A stretch of 64,000 bases of DNA from Lineus longissimus (lineage: Eukaryota > Nemertea > Pilidiophora > Heteronemertea > Lineidae): positions 7,843,501-7,907,500 of the forward strand of contig NC_088325.1 in NCBI RefSeq assembly GCF_910592395.1, in the 5' to 3' direction. The notes below the pieces were generated by a model, which made no database searches, was not told where the DNA came from, and was given only the letters and a program-made list of their open reading frames with translations. How positions within the stretch are numbered: the stretch's first letter is position 1; every line of letters starts with the position of its first letter. The position numbers and the translations under genes were made by a program. Of this stretch, positions 31,101 through 45,157 are shown in pieces.

Positions 31101-31520
31101 ACGGTCGGTCGGCGATGGCACTCGTCGCGACCGATCATGTTCATTTTGGTTATACAGAGTCGAGATGACCAATTGGACAAACTGAGACTGCAATTTCCAG
31201 ATTCTGCGATGATTAGTTGTCATTGGACTAGTGATATTACGCGACTGGCGATGACTGTCGGTCTTTGATGGCGCTCGTCGCGACCGATCACGCTCATTTT
31301 GGTTATACAGAGTCGAGATGAGCGATTGGATTAACTGAGACCGCAATTTCGAGATTCTGCGATGATAAGTTGTCATTCGACTAGCGATATTACGCGACTG
31401 GCGATGACGGTCGGTCGGTGATGGCGCTTGTCGCGATTGATCACGTTCATTTTGGTTATACAGAGTCAAGATGACCGATTGGAGAAACTGAGACCGCAAT
31501 TTCGTGATTCTGCGTTGATA
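25200..31520 (+). repeat. Distant copy of the 0.6-6.9 kb satellite segment
   Basis: Landmarks at 701, 977, 1,305, 2,067, 2,552, 3,410, 3,632, 4,304, 4,850, 5,948 and 6,494 reappear at an offset of 24,594-24,595 bp. About 6.3 kb of monomer order is therefore preserved between two places in the array. The copies differ by scattered substitutions and are less alike than the 7,131-bp pair. Boundaries are approximate. Confidence 0.8.
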
Positions 31521-32750
31521 AGTTGTCATTTGACTAGCGATATTACACGACTGGCAATGACGGTCGGTCGGCGATGGCGCTCATCGCGACTGATCACGCT
31601 CATTTTGGTTATACAGAGTCGAGATGAGCGATTGGACAAACTGAGACCGCAATCTGAGATTCTGCAATGAGAAGTTGTCATTCAACTAACAATAGAAGAC
31701 TACTGGCGATGTGGGTCGGTCAGCGATGGCGCTCGTCGCGACCGATCACGTTCATTTTGGTTATACAGAGTCGAGATGCCCGATTGGACAAACTGAGACC
31801 GCAATTTCGAGATTCTGCGATGATAGTTGTCATTTGATAGCAATATTACACTACTAGCATGAAAGTCGGTCGGCGATGGCGCTCGTCGCGACCGATCACG
31901 CTCATTTTGGTTATACACAGTCAAGATGACCGATGGACAAACTGAGACCACAATTACGAGATTCTGCGATGATAAGTTGTCACTCGTCTAGAGATATTAC
32001 ACGACTGGCAATGACGGTCGGTCGGCGATGGCGCTCGTCGCGACCGATCACGCTCATTTTGGTTATACAGAGTCGAGATGAGCGATTGGACAAACTGAGA
32101 CCGCAATTTCAAGATTCTGCGATGATAAGTTGTCATTCAGCTAACGATATGAGACTACTGGCGATGACGGTCGGTCGGCGATGGCACTCGTCGCGACCGA
32201 TCACGTTCAATTTGGTTATACAGAGTCGAGATGACCAATTGGACAAACTGAGACTGCAATTTCCAGATTCTGCGATGATTAGTTGTCATTGGACTAGTGA
32301 TATTACGCGACTGGCGATGACGGTCGGTCTTTGATGGCGCTCGTCGCGACCGATCACGCTCATTTTGGTTATACAGAGTCGAGATGAGCGATTGGATTAA
32401 CTGAGACCGCAATTTCGAGATTCTGCGATGATAAGTTGTCATTCGACTAGCGATATTACGCGACTGGCGATGACGGTCGGTCGGCGATGGCGCTTGTCGC
32501 GATTGATCACGTTCATTTTGGTTATACAGAGTCAAGATGACCGATTGGAGAAACTGAGACCGCAATTTCGTGATTCTGCGTTGATAAGTTGTCATTTGAC
32601 TAGCGATATTACACGACTGGCAATGACGGTCGGTCGGCGATGGCGCTCATCGCGACTGATCACGCTCATTTTGGTTATACAGAGTCGAGATGAGCGATTG
32701 GACAAACTGAGACCGCAATCTGAGATTCTGCAATGAGAAGTTGTCATTCA
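31089..32750 (+). repeat. Tandem 1,066-bp satellite multimer
   Basis: Landmarks at 31,089 and 31,428 recur at an offset of 1,066 bp (32,155 and 32,494), close to seven monomers. Both copies end in the same variant junction, where a monomer carrying GCAATGAGAAGTTG follows the shortened CAATCTGAGATT form. Edges are approximate. Confidence 0.6.
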
Positions 32751-35149
32751 ACTAACAATAGAAGACTACTGGCGATGTGGGTCGGTCGGCGATGGCGCTC
32801 GTCGCGACCGATCACGCTCATTTTGGTTATACAGAGTCGAGATGCCCGATTGGACAAACTGAGACTGCAATTTTGTGATACTGCGATGAGAAGTTGTCTT
32901 TCGATAGCAATATTACACTACTGGCGAAGGAAGTCGGTCGGCGATGGCACTCATCGCGACCGATCACGCTCATTCTGGTTATACAGAGTCAAGATGACTG
33001 ATGGACAAACTGAGACTGCATTTTCGAGAATCTGTGATGATAAGGTGTCACTTGGCTAGAGATATTACATGACTGGCGATGACGGTCGGTCGGCGATGCC
33101 GCTTGTCGTGACCGATCACGCTCATTTTGGTTATACAGAGTCGAGACGACCGATGGACAAGCTGAGACCACATTTTCGAGATTCTTTGATGATAAGTTGT
33201 CACTCTACTAACGATATAAGACTACTGGCGATGATTGTCAGTCGGCAATGGCGCTTGTCGTGATCGATCAAGCTAATTTTGGTTTTTCAGAGTCGAGATC
33301 CCCAATTGGACAAACTGAGACCACAATTTCGAGATTCTGCAATGATAAGTTATCGTTCGATAGCGATATTACACTCTGGCGATGAAAGTCGGTCGGCGAT
33401 GGCGCTAGTCAGGACCGATTACGCTCATTTTGGTTATACAGAGTCGAGATGACCGATTCTGCGATGATAAGTTGTCATTCAATAGCAATATTACACTACT
33501 GGCGATGAAAGTCGGTCGTCGATGGCGCTCGTCGCGACCGATCACGCTCATTTTGGTTATACACAGTCGAGATGACCGATGGACAAACTGAGACCGCAAT
33601 TGTGAGATTCTGCTATGATAAGTTGTCATTCGACTAGCGATATTACACGACTGGCCATGACGGTCGGGCGGCGATGGCGCTCATCGCGACCGATCACGCT
33701 CATTTTGGTTATACAGAGTCGAGATGAGCGATTGGACAAACTGAGACCGCAATCTGAGATTCTGCGATGATAAGTTGTCATTCGATAGCGATATTACACT
33801 ACTGGCGATGAAAGTCAGTTGGCGATGGCGTTCGTCGCGACCGATCACGCTCACTTTGGTTATGCAGATTTGAGATGACCGATTGGACAAACTGAGACCA
33901 CATTTTCGAGATTCTGTGATGATAAGTTGTCACTCGACTACAAATATTACACGACTGGCGATGACGGTCGGTCGGCGATGGCGCTCGTCACGACCGATCA
34001 CGTTCATTTTGGTTATACATAGTCGAGATGAGCGATTAGACGAACTGAGACCGCAATTTTGAGAGTCTGCAATGAGAAGTTGTCATTCAACTAACGATAG
34101 AAGACTACTGGCGATGTCGGTCGGTCGGCGATGGCGCTCGTCGCGACCGATCACGCTCATTTTGGTTATACAGAGTCGAGATGCCCGATTGGACAAACTG
34201 AGACTGCAATTTCGTGATACTGCGATGAGAAGTTGTCTTTCGATAGCAATATTACACTACTGGCGAAGGAAGTCGGTCGGCGATGGCACTCATCGCGACC
34301 GATCACGCTCATTTTGGTTATACAGAGTCGAGATGAGCGATTGGATTAACTGAGACCGCAATTTCGAGATTCTGCGATGATAAGTTGTCATTCGACTAGT
34401 GATATTACGCGACTGGCGATGACGGTCGGTCGGCGATGGCGCTCATCGCGACCGATCACGCTCATTTTGGTTATACAGAGTCGAGATGGGCGATTGGACA
34501 AACTGAGACTGCAATTTCCAGATTCTGCGATGATAAGTTGTCACTCGTCTAGAGATATTACACGAATGGCAATGACGGTCGGTCGGCGATGGCGCTCGTC
34601 GCGACCGATCACGCTCATTTTGGTTATACAGAGTCGAGATGAGCGATTGGATTAACTGAGACCGCAATTTCGAGATTCTGCGATGATAAGTTGTCATACG
34701 ATAGCGATACTACACTACAAGCGATGAAAGTTGGTTGGCGATGGCACTCGTCGCGACCGATCACACTCATTTTCCTAATACAGAGTCGAGATGACTGATC
34801 GGACAAATTGAGACCACAATTTCGATATTCTTTGATGATAAGTTGTCATTCAATAGCGATAATACACTACTGGTGATGAAAGTCGGTTGGCGATGGTGCT
34901 CGTCGCGATTGATCACGCTCATTTTGGTTATACAGAGTCGAGATGACCGATGGACAAACTGAGACCACATTTTAGAGATTCTGTGATGATAAGTTGTCAC
35001 TCGACTAGAGATATTACACGACTGGCGATGACGGTCGGTCGGCGATGGCGCTCGTCGAGACCGATCACGTTCATTTTGGTTATACAGAGTCGAGATGACC
35101 GATTGGACAAACTGAGACCGCAATTTCGAGATTCTGCGATGATAAGTTG

Positions 35150-36490
35150 TCATTCGACAGCAATATTACACTACTGGCGATGAAAGTCGGTCGACGATGG
35201 CGCTCGTCACGACAAATCAAGCTCACTTTGGTTAGGCAGAGTCGAGATGACCGATGATCAAACTGAGACCGCAATTTCGAGATTCTGCGATGATAAGTTG
35301 TCATTCGACAGCAATATTACACTACTGGCGATGAAAGTCGGTCGACGATGGCGCTCCTCACGACCAATCAAGCTCACTTTGGTTATACAGAGTCAAGATG
35401 ACCGATGGACAAACTGAGACCGCATTTTCGAGATTCTCTGATGATAAGTTGTCACTCGACTAGAGATATTACACGACTGGCGATGACAGTCGGTCAGCGA
35501 TGGCGCTCGTCGCGACCAATCACGTTCATTTTGGTTATACAGAGTCAAGATGACCGATTGGAGAAACTGAGACCGGAATTTCAAGATTCTGCGATGATAA
35601 GTTGTCATTCAACTAACGATATGAGACTACTGGCGATGACGGTCGGTCGGCGATGGCACTCGTCGCGACCGATCATGTTCATTTTGGTTATACAGAGTCG
35701 AGATGACCAATGGGACAAACTGAGACTGCAATTTCCAGATTCTGCGATGATTAGTTGTCATTCGACAGCAATATTACACTACTGGCGATGAAAGTCGGTC
35801 GACGATGGCGCTCGTCACGACCAATCAAGCTCACTTTGGTTAGGCAGAGTCGAGATGACCGATGATCAAACTGAGACCGCAATTTCGAGATTCTGCGATG
35901 ATAACTTGTCATTCGACAGCAATATTACACTACTGGCGATGAAAGTCGGTCGACGATGGCGCTCGTTACGACCAATCAAGCTCACTTTGGTTATACAGAG
36001 TCAAGATGACCGATGGACAAACTGAGACCGCATTTTCGAGATTCTCTGATGATAAGTTGTCACTCGACTAGAGATATTACACGACTGGCGATGACAGTCG
36101 GTCAGCGATGGCGCTCGTCGCGACCGATCACGTTCATTTTGGTTATACAGAGTCAAGATGACCGATTGGAGAAACTGAGACCGGAATTTCAAGATTCTGC
36201 GATGATAAGTTGTCATTCAACTAACGATATGAGACTACTGGCGATGACGGTCGGTCGGCGATGGCACTCGTCGCGACCGATCATGTTCATTTTGGTTATA
36301 CAGAGTCGAGATGACCAATGGGACAAACTGAGACTGCAATTTCCAGATTCTGCGATGATTAGTTGTCATTCGACAGCAATATTACACTACTGGCGATGAA
36401 AGTCGGTCGACGATGGCGCTCGTCACGACCAATCAAGCTCACTTTGGTTAGGCAGAGTCGAGATGACCGATGATCAAACTGAGACCACAA
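35150..36490 (+). repeat. 608-bp satellite multimer (four monomers), about 2.2 copies
   Basis: Landmarks at 35,393 and 35,405 recur at 36,001 and 36,013, an offset of 608 bp or four times 152. The unit is marked by a diverged monomer containing CACTTTGGTTAGGCAGAG, seen near 35,230, 35,838 and 36,446. It is a local four-monomer higher-order repeat, not shared with the rest of the array as far as I can see. Confidence 0.8.
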
Positions 36491-37329
36491 TTTTGTGATT
36501 CTGCGATGATAAGTTGTCATTCGATAGCGATATTACACTACTGGCGATGAAAGTCAGTCGGCGATAGCGTTCGTCGCGACCGATCACGCTCACTTTGGTT
36601 ATGCAGATTCGAGATGACCAATTGGACAAACTGAGACCGCGTTTTCGAGATTCTGCAATGGTAAGTTGTCACTCGAGTAGCGATATTACACGACTGGCGA
36701 TTATGGTCGGTCGGCGATGGCGCTCGTCGCGACCGATCACGCTCATTTTGGTTATACAGAGTCGAGATGACCGATTCTGTGATGATAAGTTGTCATTCAA
36801 TAGCAATATTACTCTACTGGCGATGAAAGTCGGTCGTCGATGGCGCTCATCGCGACAGATCACACTCATTTTGGTTATACAGAGTCGAGATGACTGATGG
36901 ACAAACTGAGACTGCATTTTCGAGAATCTGTGATGATAAGGTGTCACTTGGCTAGAGATATTACATGACTGGCGATGACGGTCGGTCGGCGATGGCGCTT
37001 GTCGCGACCGATCACGCTCAATTTGGTTATATAGAGTCGAGATGACCGATTTGACAATCTGAGAGCGCAATTTCGAGATTCTACGATGATTACTTGTCAT
37101 TAGACTAGCAATATTACACTACTGGCGATGAAAGTCGGTCGGCGATGGCGCTCGTCGTGTCCAATTACGCTCACATTGGTTATGCTGAGTCGAGATGACC
37201 TATGGTCAAACTTAGACCGCAATTTCGAGATTCTGCGATGATTACTTGTCATTAGACTAGCGATATTACACTACTGGCGATGAAAGTCGGTCGGCGATGG
37301 CGCTCGTCGCCACTGATCACGCTCATTTT

Positions 37330-40300
37330 GGTTATACAGAGTCGTGATGCCCGATTGGACAAACTGAGACCGGAATTTCGAGATTCTGCGATGATAAGTT
37401 GTCATTCGATAGCAATATTACACTACTAGCATGAAAGTCGGTCGGCGATGGCGCTCGTCGCGACCGATCACGCTTATTTTGGTTATACAGATTCGAGATG
37501 ACCGATTGGACAAACTGAGACCGCATTTTCGAGATTCTGTGATGATAAGTTGTCACTCGACTACAGATATTACACGACTGGCGATGACGGTCGGTCGGCG
37601 ATGGCGCTCGTCGCGACCGATCACATTCATTTTGGTTATACAGAGTCGAGATGCCCGATTAGACGAACTGAGACCGCAATTTTGAGATTCTGCAATGAGA
37701 AGTTGTCATTCAACTAACGATAGAAGACTACTGGCGATGTCGGTCGGTCGGCGATGGCGCTCGTCGCGACCAATCACGCTCATTTTGGTTATACAGAGTC
37801 AAGACGACCGATGGACAAGCTGAGACCACATTTTCGAGATTCTGTGATGATAAGTTGTCACTCTACTAACGATATAAGACTACTGGCGATGATTGTCAGT
37901 CGGCAATGGCGCTTGTCGTGATTGATCAAGCTAATTTTGGTTTTTCAGAGTCGAGATGCCCAATTGGACAAACTGAGACCACAATTTCGAGATTTTGCAA
38001 TGTTAAGTTATCGTTCGATAGCGATATTACACTCTGGCGATGAAAGTCAGTCGGCGATGGCGCTAGTCAGGACCGATTACGCTCATTTTGGTTATACAGA
38101 GTGGAGATGACCAATTCTGCGATGATAAGTTGTCATTCAATAGCAATATTACACTACTGGCGATGAAAGTCGGTCGTCGATGGCGCTCGTTGCAACCGAT
38201 CACGCTCATTTTGGTTATACACAGTCGTGATGCCCGATTGGACAAACTGAGACCGGAATTTCGAGATTCTGCGATGATAAGTTGTCATTCGATAGCAATA
38301 TTACACTACTAGCATGAAAGTCGGTCGGCGATGGCGCTCGTCGCGACCGATCACGCTTATTTTGGTTATACAGATTCGAGATGACCGATTGGACAAACTG
38401 AGACCGCATTTTCGAGATTCTGTGATGATAAGTTGTCACTCGACTACAGATATTACACGACTGGCGATGACGGTCGGTCGGCGATGGCGCTCGTCGCGAC
38501 CGATCACATTCATTTTGGTTATACAGAGTCGAGATGCCCGATTAGACGAACTGAGACCGCAATTTTGAGATTCTGCAATGAGAAGTTGTCATTCAACTAA
38601 CGATAGAAGACTACTGGCGATGTCGGTCGGTCGGCGATGGCGCTCGTCGCGACCAATCACGCTCATTTTGGTTATACAGAGTCAAGACGACCGATGGACA
38701 AGCTGAGACCACATTTTCGAGATTCTGTGATGATAAGTTGTCACTCTACTAACGATATAAGACTACTGGCGATGATTGTCAGTCGGCAATGGCGCTTGTC
38801 GTGATTGATCAAGCTAATTTTGGTTTTTCAGAGTCGAGATGCCCAATTGGACAAACTGAGACCACAATTTCGAGATTCTGCAATGTTAAGTTATCGTTCG
38901 ATAGCGATATTACACTCTGGCGATGAAAGTCAGTCGGCGATGGCGCTAGTCAGGACCGATTACGCTCATTTTGGTTATACAGAGTGGAGATGACCAATTC
39001 TGCGATGATAAGTTGTCATTCAATAGCAATATTACACTACTGGCGATGAAAGTCGGTCGTCGATGGCGCTCGTTGCAACCGATCACGCTCATTTTGGTTA
39101 TACACAGTCGAGATGACCGATGGACAAACTGAGACCGCAATTTCGAGATTCTGCGATGATAAGTGTCACTCGACTAACGATATAAGACTAGTGGCAATGA
39201 TGGTCGGTCGGCAATAGCGCTCGTCGCGACCGATCATGCTCAATTTGGTTATACAGAGTCGAGATGACCGATTTGACAATCTGCGATTGTAATTTTGAGA
39301 TTCTGCGATGATAAGTTGTCATACGATAGCGATATTACACTACAGGCGATGAAAGTTGGTCGGCGATGGCGCTCGTCGCGACCGATCACGTTCATTTTCC
39401 TAATACAGAGTCGAGATGACCGATTGGACAAACTGAGACCACAATTTCGATATTCTTCGATGATAAGTTGTCATTCAATAGCGATAATACACTACTGGCG
39501 ATGAAAGTCGGTTGGCGATGGCGCTCGTCGCGACTGATCACGCTCATTTTGGTTATACAGAGACGAGATGACCGATTGGACAAACTGAGACCACAATTTC
39601 GATATTCTGCGATGATAAGTTGTCATTAGACTAGCAATATTACGCTAATGGCGATGAAAGTCGGTCGGCGATGGCGCTCGTCGCGTCCAATCACACTCAC
39701 ATTTGTTATGCAGAGTCGAAATGACCTATGGTCAAACAGAGACCGCAATTTCGAGATTCTGCTATGACTAGTTGTCATTCGATAGCGATATTACACTACT
39801 GGTGATGAGAGTCGGTCGGCGATAGCGCTCGTCGCGACCGATCACGCTCAATTTGGTTATATAGAGTCGAGATGACCGATTTGACAATCTGAGACCGCAA
39901 TTTCGAGATTCTACGATGATTACTTGTTATTAGACTAGCAATATTACACTACTGGGGATGAAAGTCGGTCGGCGATGGCGCTCGTCGTGTCCAATTACGC
40001 TCACATTGGTTATGCTGAGTCGAGATGACCTATGGTCAAACTTAGACCGCAATTTCGAGATTCTGCGATGATTACTTGTCATTAGACTAGCGATATTACA
40101 CTACTGGCGATGAAAGTCGGTCGGCGATGGCGCTCGTCGCCACTGATCACGCTCATTTTGGTTATACAGAGTCGTGATGCCCGATTGGACAAACTGAGAC
40201 CGGAATTTCGAGATTCTGCGATGATAAGTTGTCATTCGATAGCAATATTACACTACTAGCATGAAAGTCGGTCGGCGATGGCGCTCGTCGCGACCGATCA

Positions 40301-43300
40301 CGCTTATTTTGGTTATACAGATTCGAGATGACCGATTGGACAAACTGAGACCGCATTTTCGAGATTCTGTGATGATAAGTTGTCACTCGACTACAGATAT
40401 TACACGACTGGCGATGACGGTCGGTCGGCGATGGCGCTCGTCGCGACCGATCACATTCATTTTGGTTATACAGAGTCGAGATGCCCGATTAGACGAACTG
40501 AGACCGCAATTTTGAGATTCTGCAATGAGAAGTTGTCATTCAACTAACGATAGAAGACTACTGGCGATGTCGGTCGGTCGGCGATGGCGCTCGTCGTGAC
40601 CAATCACGCTCATTTTGGTTATACAGAGTCGAGACGACCGATGGACAAGCTGAGACCACATTTTCGAGATTCTGTGATGATAAGTTGTCACTCTACTAAC
40701 GATATAAGACTACTGGCGATGATTGTCAGTCGGCAATGGCGCTTGTCGTGATTGATCAAGCTAATTTTGGTTTTTCAGAGTCGAGATGCCCAATTGGACA
40801 AACTGAGACCACAATTTCGAGATTCTGCAATGTTAAGTTATCGTTCGATAGCGATATTACACTCTGGCGATGAAAGTCAGTCGGCGATGGCGCTAGTCAG
40901 GACCGATTACGCTCATTTTGGTTATACAGAGTGGAGATGACCAATTCTGCGATGATAAGTTGTCATTCAATAGCAATATTACACTACTGGCGATGAAAGT
41001 CGGTCGTCGATGGCGCTCGTTGCAACCGATCACGCTCATTTTGGTTATACACAGTCGAGATGACCGATGGACAAAATGAGACCGCAATTTCGAGATTCTG
41101 CGATGATAAGTGTCACTCGACTAACGATATGAGACTAATGGCAATGATGGTCGGTCGGCAATAGCGCTCGTCGCGACCGATCATGCTCAATTTGGTTATA
41201 CAGAGTCGAGATGACCGATTTGACAATCTGCGATTGTAATTTTGAGATTCTGCGATGATAAGTTGTCATACGATAGCGATATTACACTACAGGCGATGAA
41301 AGTTGGTCGGCGATGGCGCTCGTCGCGACCGATCACGTTCATTTTCCTAATACAGAGTCGAGATGACCGATTGGACAAACTGAGACCACAATTTCGATAT
41401 TCTTCGATGATAAGTTGTCATTCAATAGCGATAATACACTACTGGCGATGAAAGTCGGTTGGCGATGGCGCTCGTCGCGACTGATCACGCTCATTTTGGT
41501 TATACAGAGACGAGATGACCGATTGGACAAACTGAGACCACAATTTCGATATTCTGCGATGATAAGTTGTCATTAGACTAGCAATATTACGCTAATGGCG
41601 ATGAAAGTCGGTCGGCGATGGCGCTCGTCGCGTCCAATCACACTCACATTTGTTATGCAGAGTCGAAATGACCTATGGTCAAACAGAGACCGCAATTTCG
41701 AGATTCTGCTATGACTAGTTGTCATTCGATAGCAATATTACACTCTGGCGATGAAAGTCGGTCGGCGATGGCGTTAGTCAGGACCGATTACGCTCATTTT
41801 GGTTATACAGAGTGGAGATGACCAATTCTGCGATGATAAGTTGTCATTCAATAGCAATATTACACTACTGGCGATGAAAGTCGGTCGTCGATGGCGCTCG
41901 TCGCGACCGATCACATTCATTTTGGTTATACAGAGTCGAGATGCCCGATTAGACGAACTGAGACCGCAATTTTGAGATTCTGCAATGAGAAGTTGTCATT
42001 CAACTAACGATAGAAGACTACTGGCGATGTCGGTCGGTCGGCGATGGCGCTCGTCGTGACCAATCACGCTCATTTTGGTTATACAGAGTCGAGACGACCG
42101 ATGGACAAGCTGAGACCACATTTTCGAGATTCTGTGATGATAAGTTGTCACTCTACTAACGATATAAGACTACTGGCGATGATTGTCAGTCGGCAATGGC
42201 GCTTGTCGTGATTGATCAAGCTAATTTTGGTTTTTCAGAGTCGAGATGCCCAATTGGACAAACTGAGACCACAATTTCGAGATTCTGCAATGTTAAGTTA
42301 TCGTTCGATAGCGATATTACACTCTGGCGATGAAAGTCAGTCGGCGATGGCGCTAGTCAGGACCGATTACGCTCATTTTGGTTATACAGAGTGGAGATGA
42401 CCAATTCTGCGATGATAAGTTGTCATTCAATAGCAATATTACACTACTGGCGATGAAAGTCGGTCGTCGATGGCGCTCGTTGCAACCGATCACGCTCATT
42501 TTGGTTATACAGAGTCGTGATGCCCGATTGGACAAACTGAGACCGGAATTTCGAGATTCTGCGATGATAAGTTGTCATTCGATAGCAATATTACACTACT
42601 AGCATGAAAGTCGGTCGGCGATGGCGCTCGTCGCGACCGATCACGCTTATTTTGGTTATACAGATTCGAGATGACCGATTGGACAAACTGAGACCGCATT
42701 TTCGAGATTCTGTGATGATAAGTTGTCACTCGACTACAGATATTACACGACTGGCGATGACGGTCGGTCGGCGATGGCGCTCGTCGCGACCGATCACATT
42801 CATTTTGGTTATACAGAGTCGAGATGCCCGATTAGACGAACTGAGACCGCAATTTTGAGATTCTGCAATGAGAAGTTGTCATTCAACTAACGATAGAAGA
42901 CTACTGGCGATGTCGGTCGGTCGGCGATGGCGCTCGTCGTGACCAATCACGCTCATTTTGGTTATACAGAGTCGAGACGACCGATGGACAAGCTGAGACC
43001 ACATTTTCGAGATTCTGTGATGATAAGTTGTCACTCTACTAACGATATAAGACTACTGGCGATGATTGTCAGTCGGCAATGGCGCTTGTCGTGATTGATC
43101 AAGCTAATTTTGGTTTTTCAGAGTCGAGATGCCCAATTGGACAAACTGAGACCACAATTTCGAGATTCTGCAATGTTAAGTTATCGTTCGATAGCGATAT
43201 TACACTCTGGCGATGAAAGTCAGTCGGCGATGGCGCTAGTCAGGACCGATTACGCTCATTTTGGTTATACAGAGTGGAGATGACCAATTCTGCGATGATA

Positions 43301-43900
43301 AGTTGTCATTCAATAGCAATATTACACTACTGGCGATGAAAGTCGGTCGTCGATGGCGCTCGTTGCAACCGATCACGCTCATTTTGGTTATACACAGTCG
43401 AGATGACCGATGGACAAACTGAGACCGCAATTTCGAGATTCTGCGATGATAAGTGTCACTCGACTAACGATATGAGACTAATGGCAATGATGGTCGGTCG
43501 GCAATAGCGCTCGTCGCGACCGATCATGCTCAATTTGGTTATACAGAGTCGAGATGACCGATTTGACAATCTGCGATTGTAATTTTGAGATTCTGCGATG
43601 ATAAGTTGTCATACGATAGCGATATTACACTACAGGCGATGAAAGTTGGTCGGCGATGGCGCTCGTCGCGACCGATCACGTTCATTTTCCTAATACAGAG
43701 TCGAGATGACCGATTGGACAAACTGAGACCACAATTTCGATATTCTTCGATGATAAGTTGTCATTCAATAGCGATAATACACTACTGGCGATGAAAGTCG
43801 GTTGGCGATGGCGCTCGTCGCGACTGATCACGCTCATTTTGGTTATACAGAGACGAGATGACCGATTGGACAAACTGAGACCACAATTTCGATATTCTGC
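37330..43900 (+). repeat. 883-bp-based higher-order repeats (offsets 883, 1,947, 2,343, 2,830)
   Basis: A block starting near 37,332 recurs at 38,215 (883 bp), 40,162 (2,830 bp) and 42,505. Landmarks at 39,249, 41,196 and 43,539 are 1,947 and 2,343 bp apart, and 42,212 recurs at 43,095 (883 bp). The lengths 883, 1,947 and 2,830 equal 6, 13 and 19 monomers minus one, one and two 29-bp deletions. The shortened monomer is therefore a fixed part of these repeats. Confidence 0.8.
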
Positions 43901-44245
43901 GATGATAAGTTGTCATTAGACTAGCAATATTACGCTAATGGCGATGAAAGTCGGTCGGCGATGGCGCTCGTCGCGTCCAATCACACTCACATTTGTTATG
44001 CAGAGTCGAAATGACCTATGGTCAAACAGAGACCGCAATTTCGAGATTCTGCTATGACTAGTTGTCATTCGATAGCAATATTACACTACTGGTGATGAGA
44101 GTCGGTCGGCGATAGCGCTCGTCGCGACCGATCACGCTCAATTTGGTTATATAGAGTCGAGATGACCGATTTGACAATCTGAGACCGCAATTTCGAGATT
44201 CTACGATGATTACTTGTTATTAGACTAGCAATATTACACTACTGG

Positions 44246-45157
44246 CGATGAAAGTCGGTCGGCGATGGCGCTCGTCGTGTCCAATTACGCTCACATTGGT
44301 TATGCTGAGTCGAGATGACCTATGGTCAAACTTAGACCGCAATTTCGAGATTCTGCGATGATTACTTGTCATTAGACTAGCGATATTACACTACTGGCGA
44401 TGAAAGTCGGTCGGCGATGGCGCTCGGCACGTCCAATCACGCTCATCCTGGTTATACAGAGTCGAGATGACCGATTGGACAAATGTAGACCACAATTTCG
44501 ATATTCTTCGATGATAAGTTGTCATTCGATAGCGATATTACACAACTCGCGAAGAAAGTCGGTCGGCGATGGCGCTCGTCACGTCCAATCACGCCCATTT
44601 TAGTTATACAGAGTCGAGATGACCGATTGGACAAATTGAGACCACAATTTCGATATTCTTCGATGATAAGTTGTCATCTGATAGCGATATTACACTACTG
44701 GCGATGAAAGTCGGTCGGCGATGGCGCTCGTCGTGTCCAATTACGCTCACATTGGTTATGCTGAGTCGAGATGACCTATGGTCAAACTTAGACCGCAATT
44801 TCGAGATTCTGCGATGATTACTTGTCATTAGACTAGCGATATTACACTACTGGCGATGAAAGTCGGTCGGCGATGGCGCTCGGCACGTCCAATCACGCTC
44901 ATCCTGGTTATACAGAGTCGAGATGACCGATTGGACAAATGTAGACCACAATTTCGATATTCTTCGATGATAAGTTGTCATTCGATAGCGATATTACACA
45001 ACTCGCGAAAAAAGTCGGTCACCGATGGCGCTCGTCACGTCCAATCACGCCCATTTTAGTTATACAGAGTCGAGATGACCAATTGGACAAATTGAGACCA
45101 CAATTTCGATATTCTTCGATGATAAGTTGTCATCTAGCGATATAGCGATATTACACT
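44246..45157 (+). repeat. 456-bp satellite trimer, two copies
   Basis: The unit at about 44,246-44,701 repeats at 44,702-45,157; for example, landmark 44,400 recurs at 44,856. The offset of 456 bp is three monomers. It lies in the more diverged right part of the array, so amplification has also occurred near the edge. A small extra duplication (AGCGATAT) sits at about 45,135-45,150. Confidence 0.8.
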
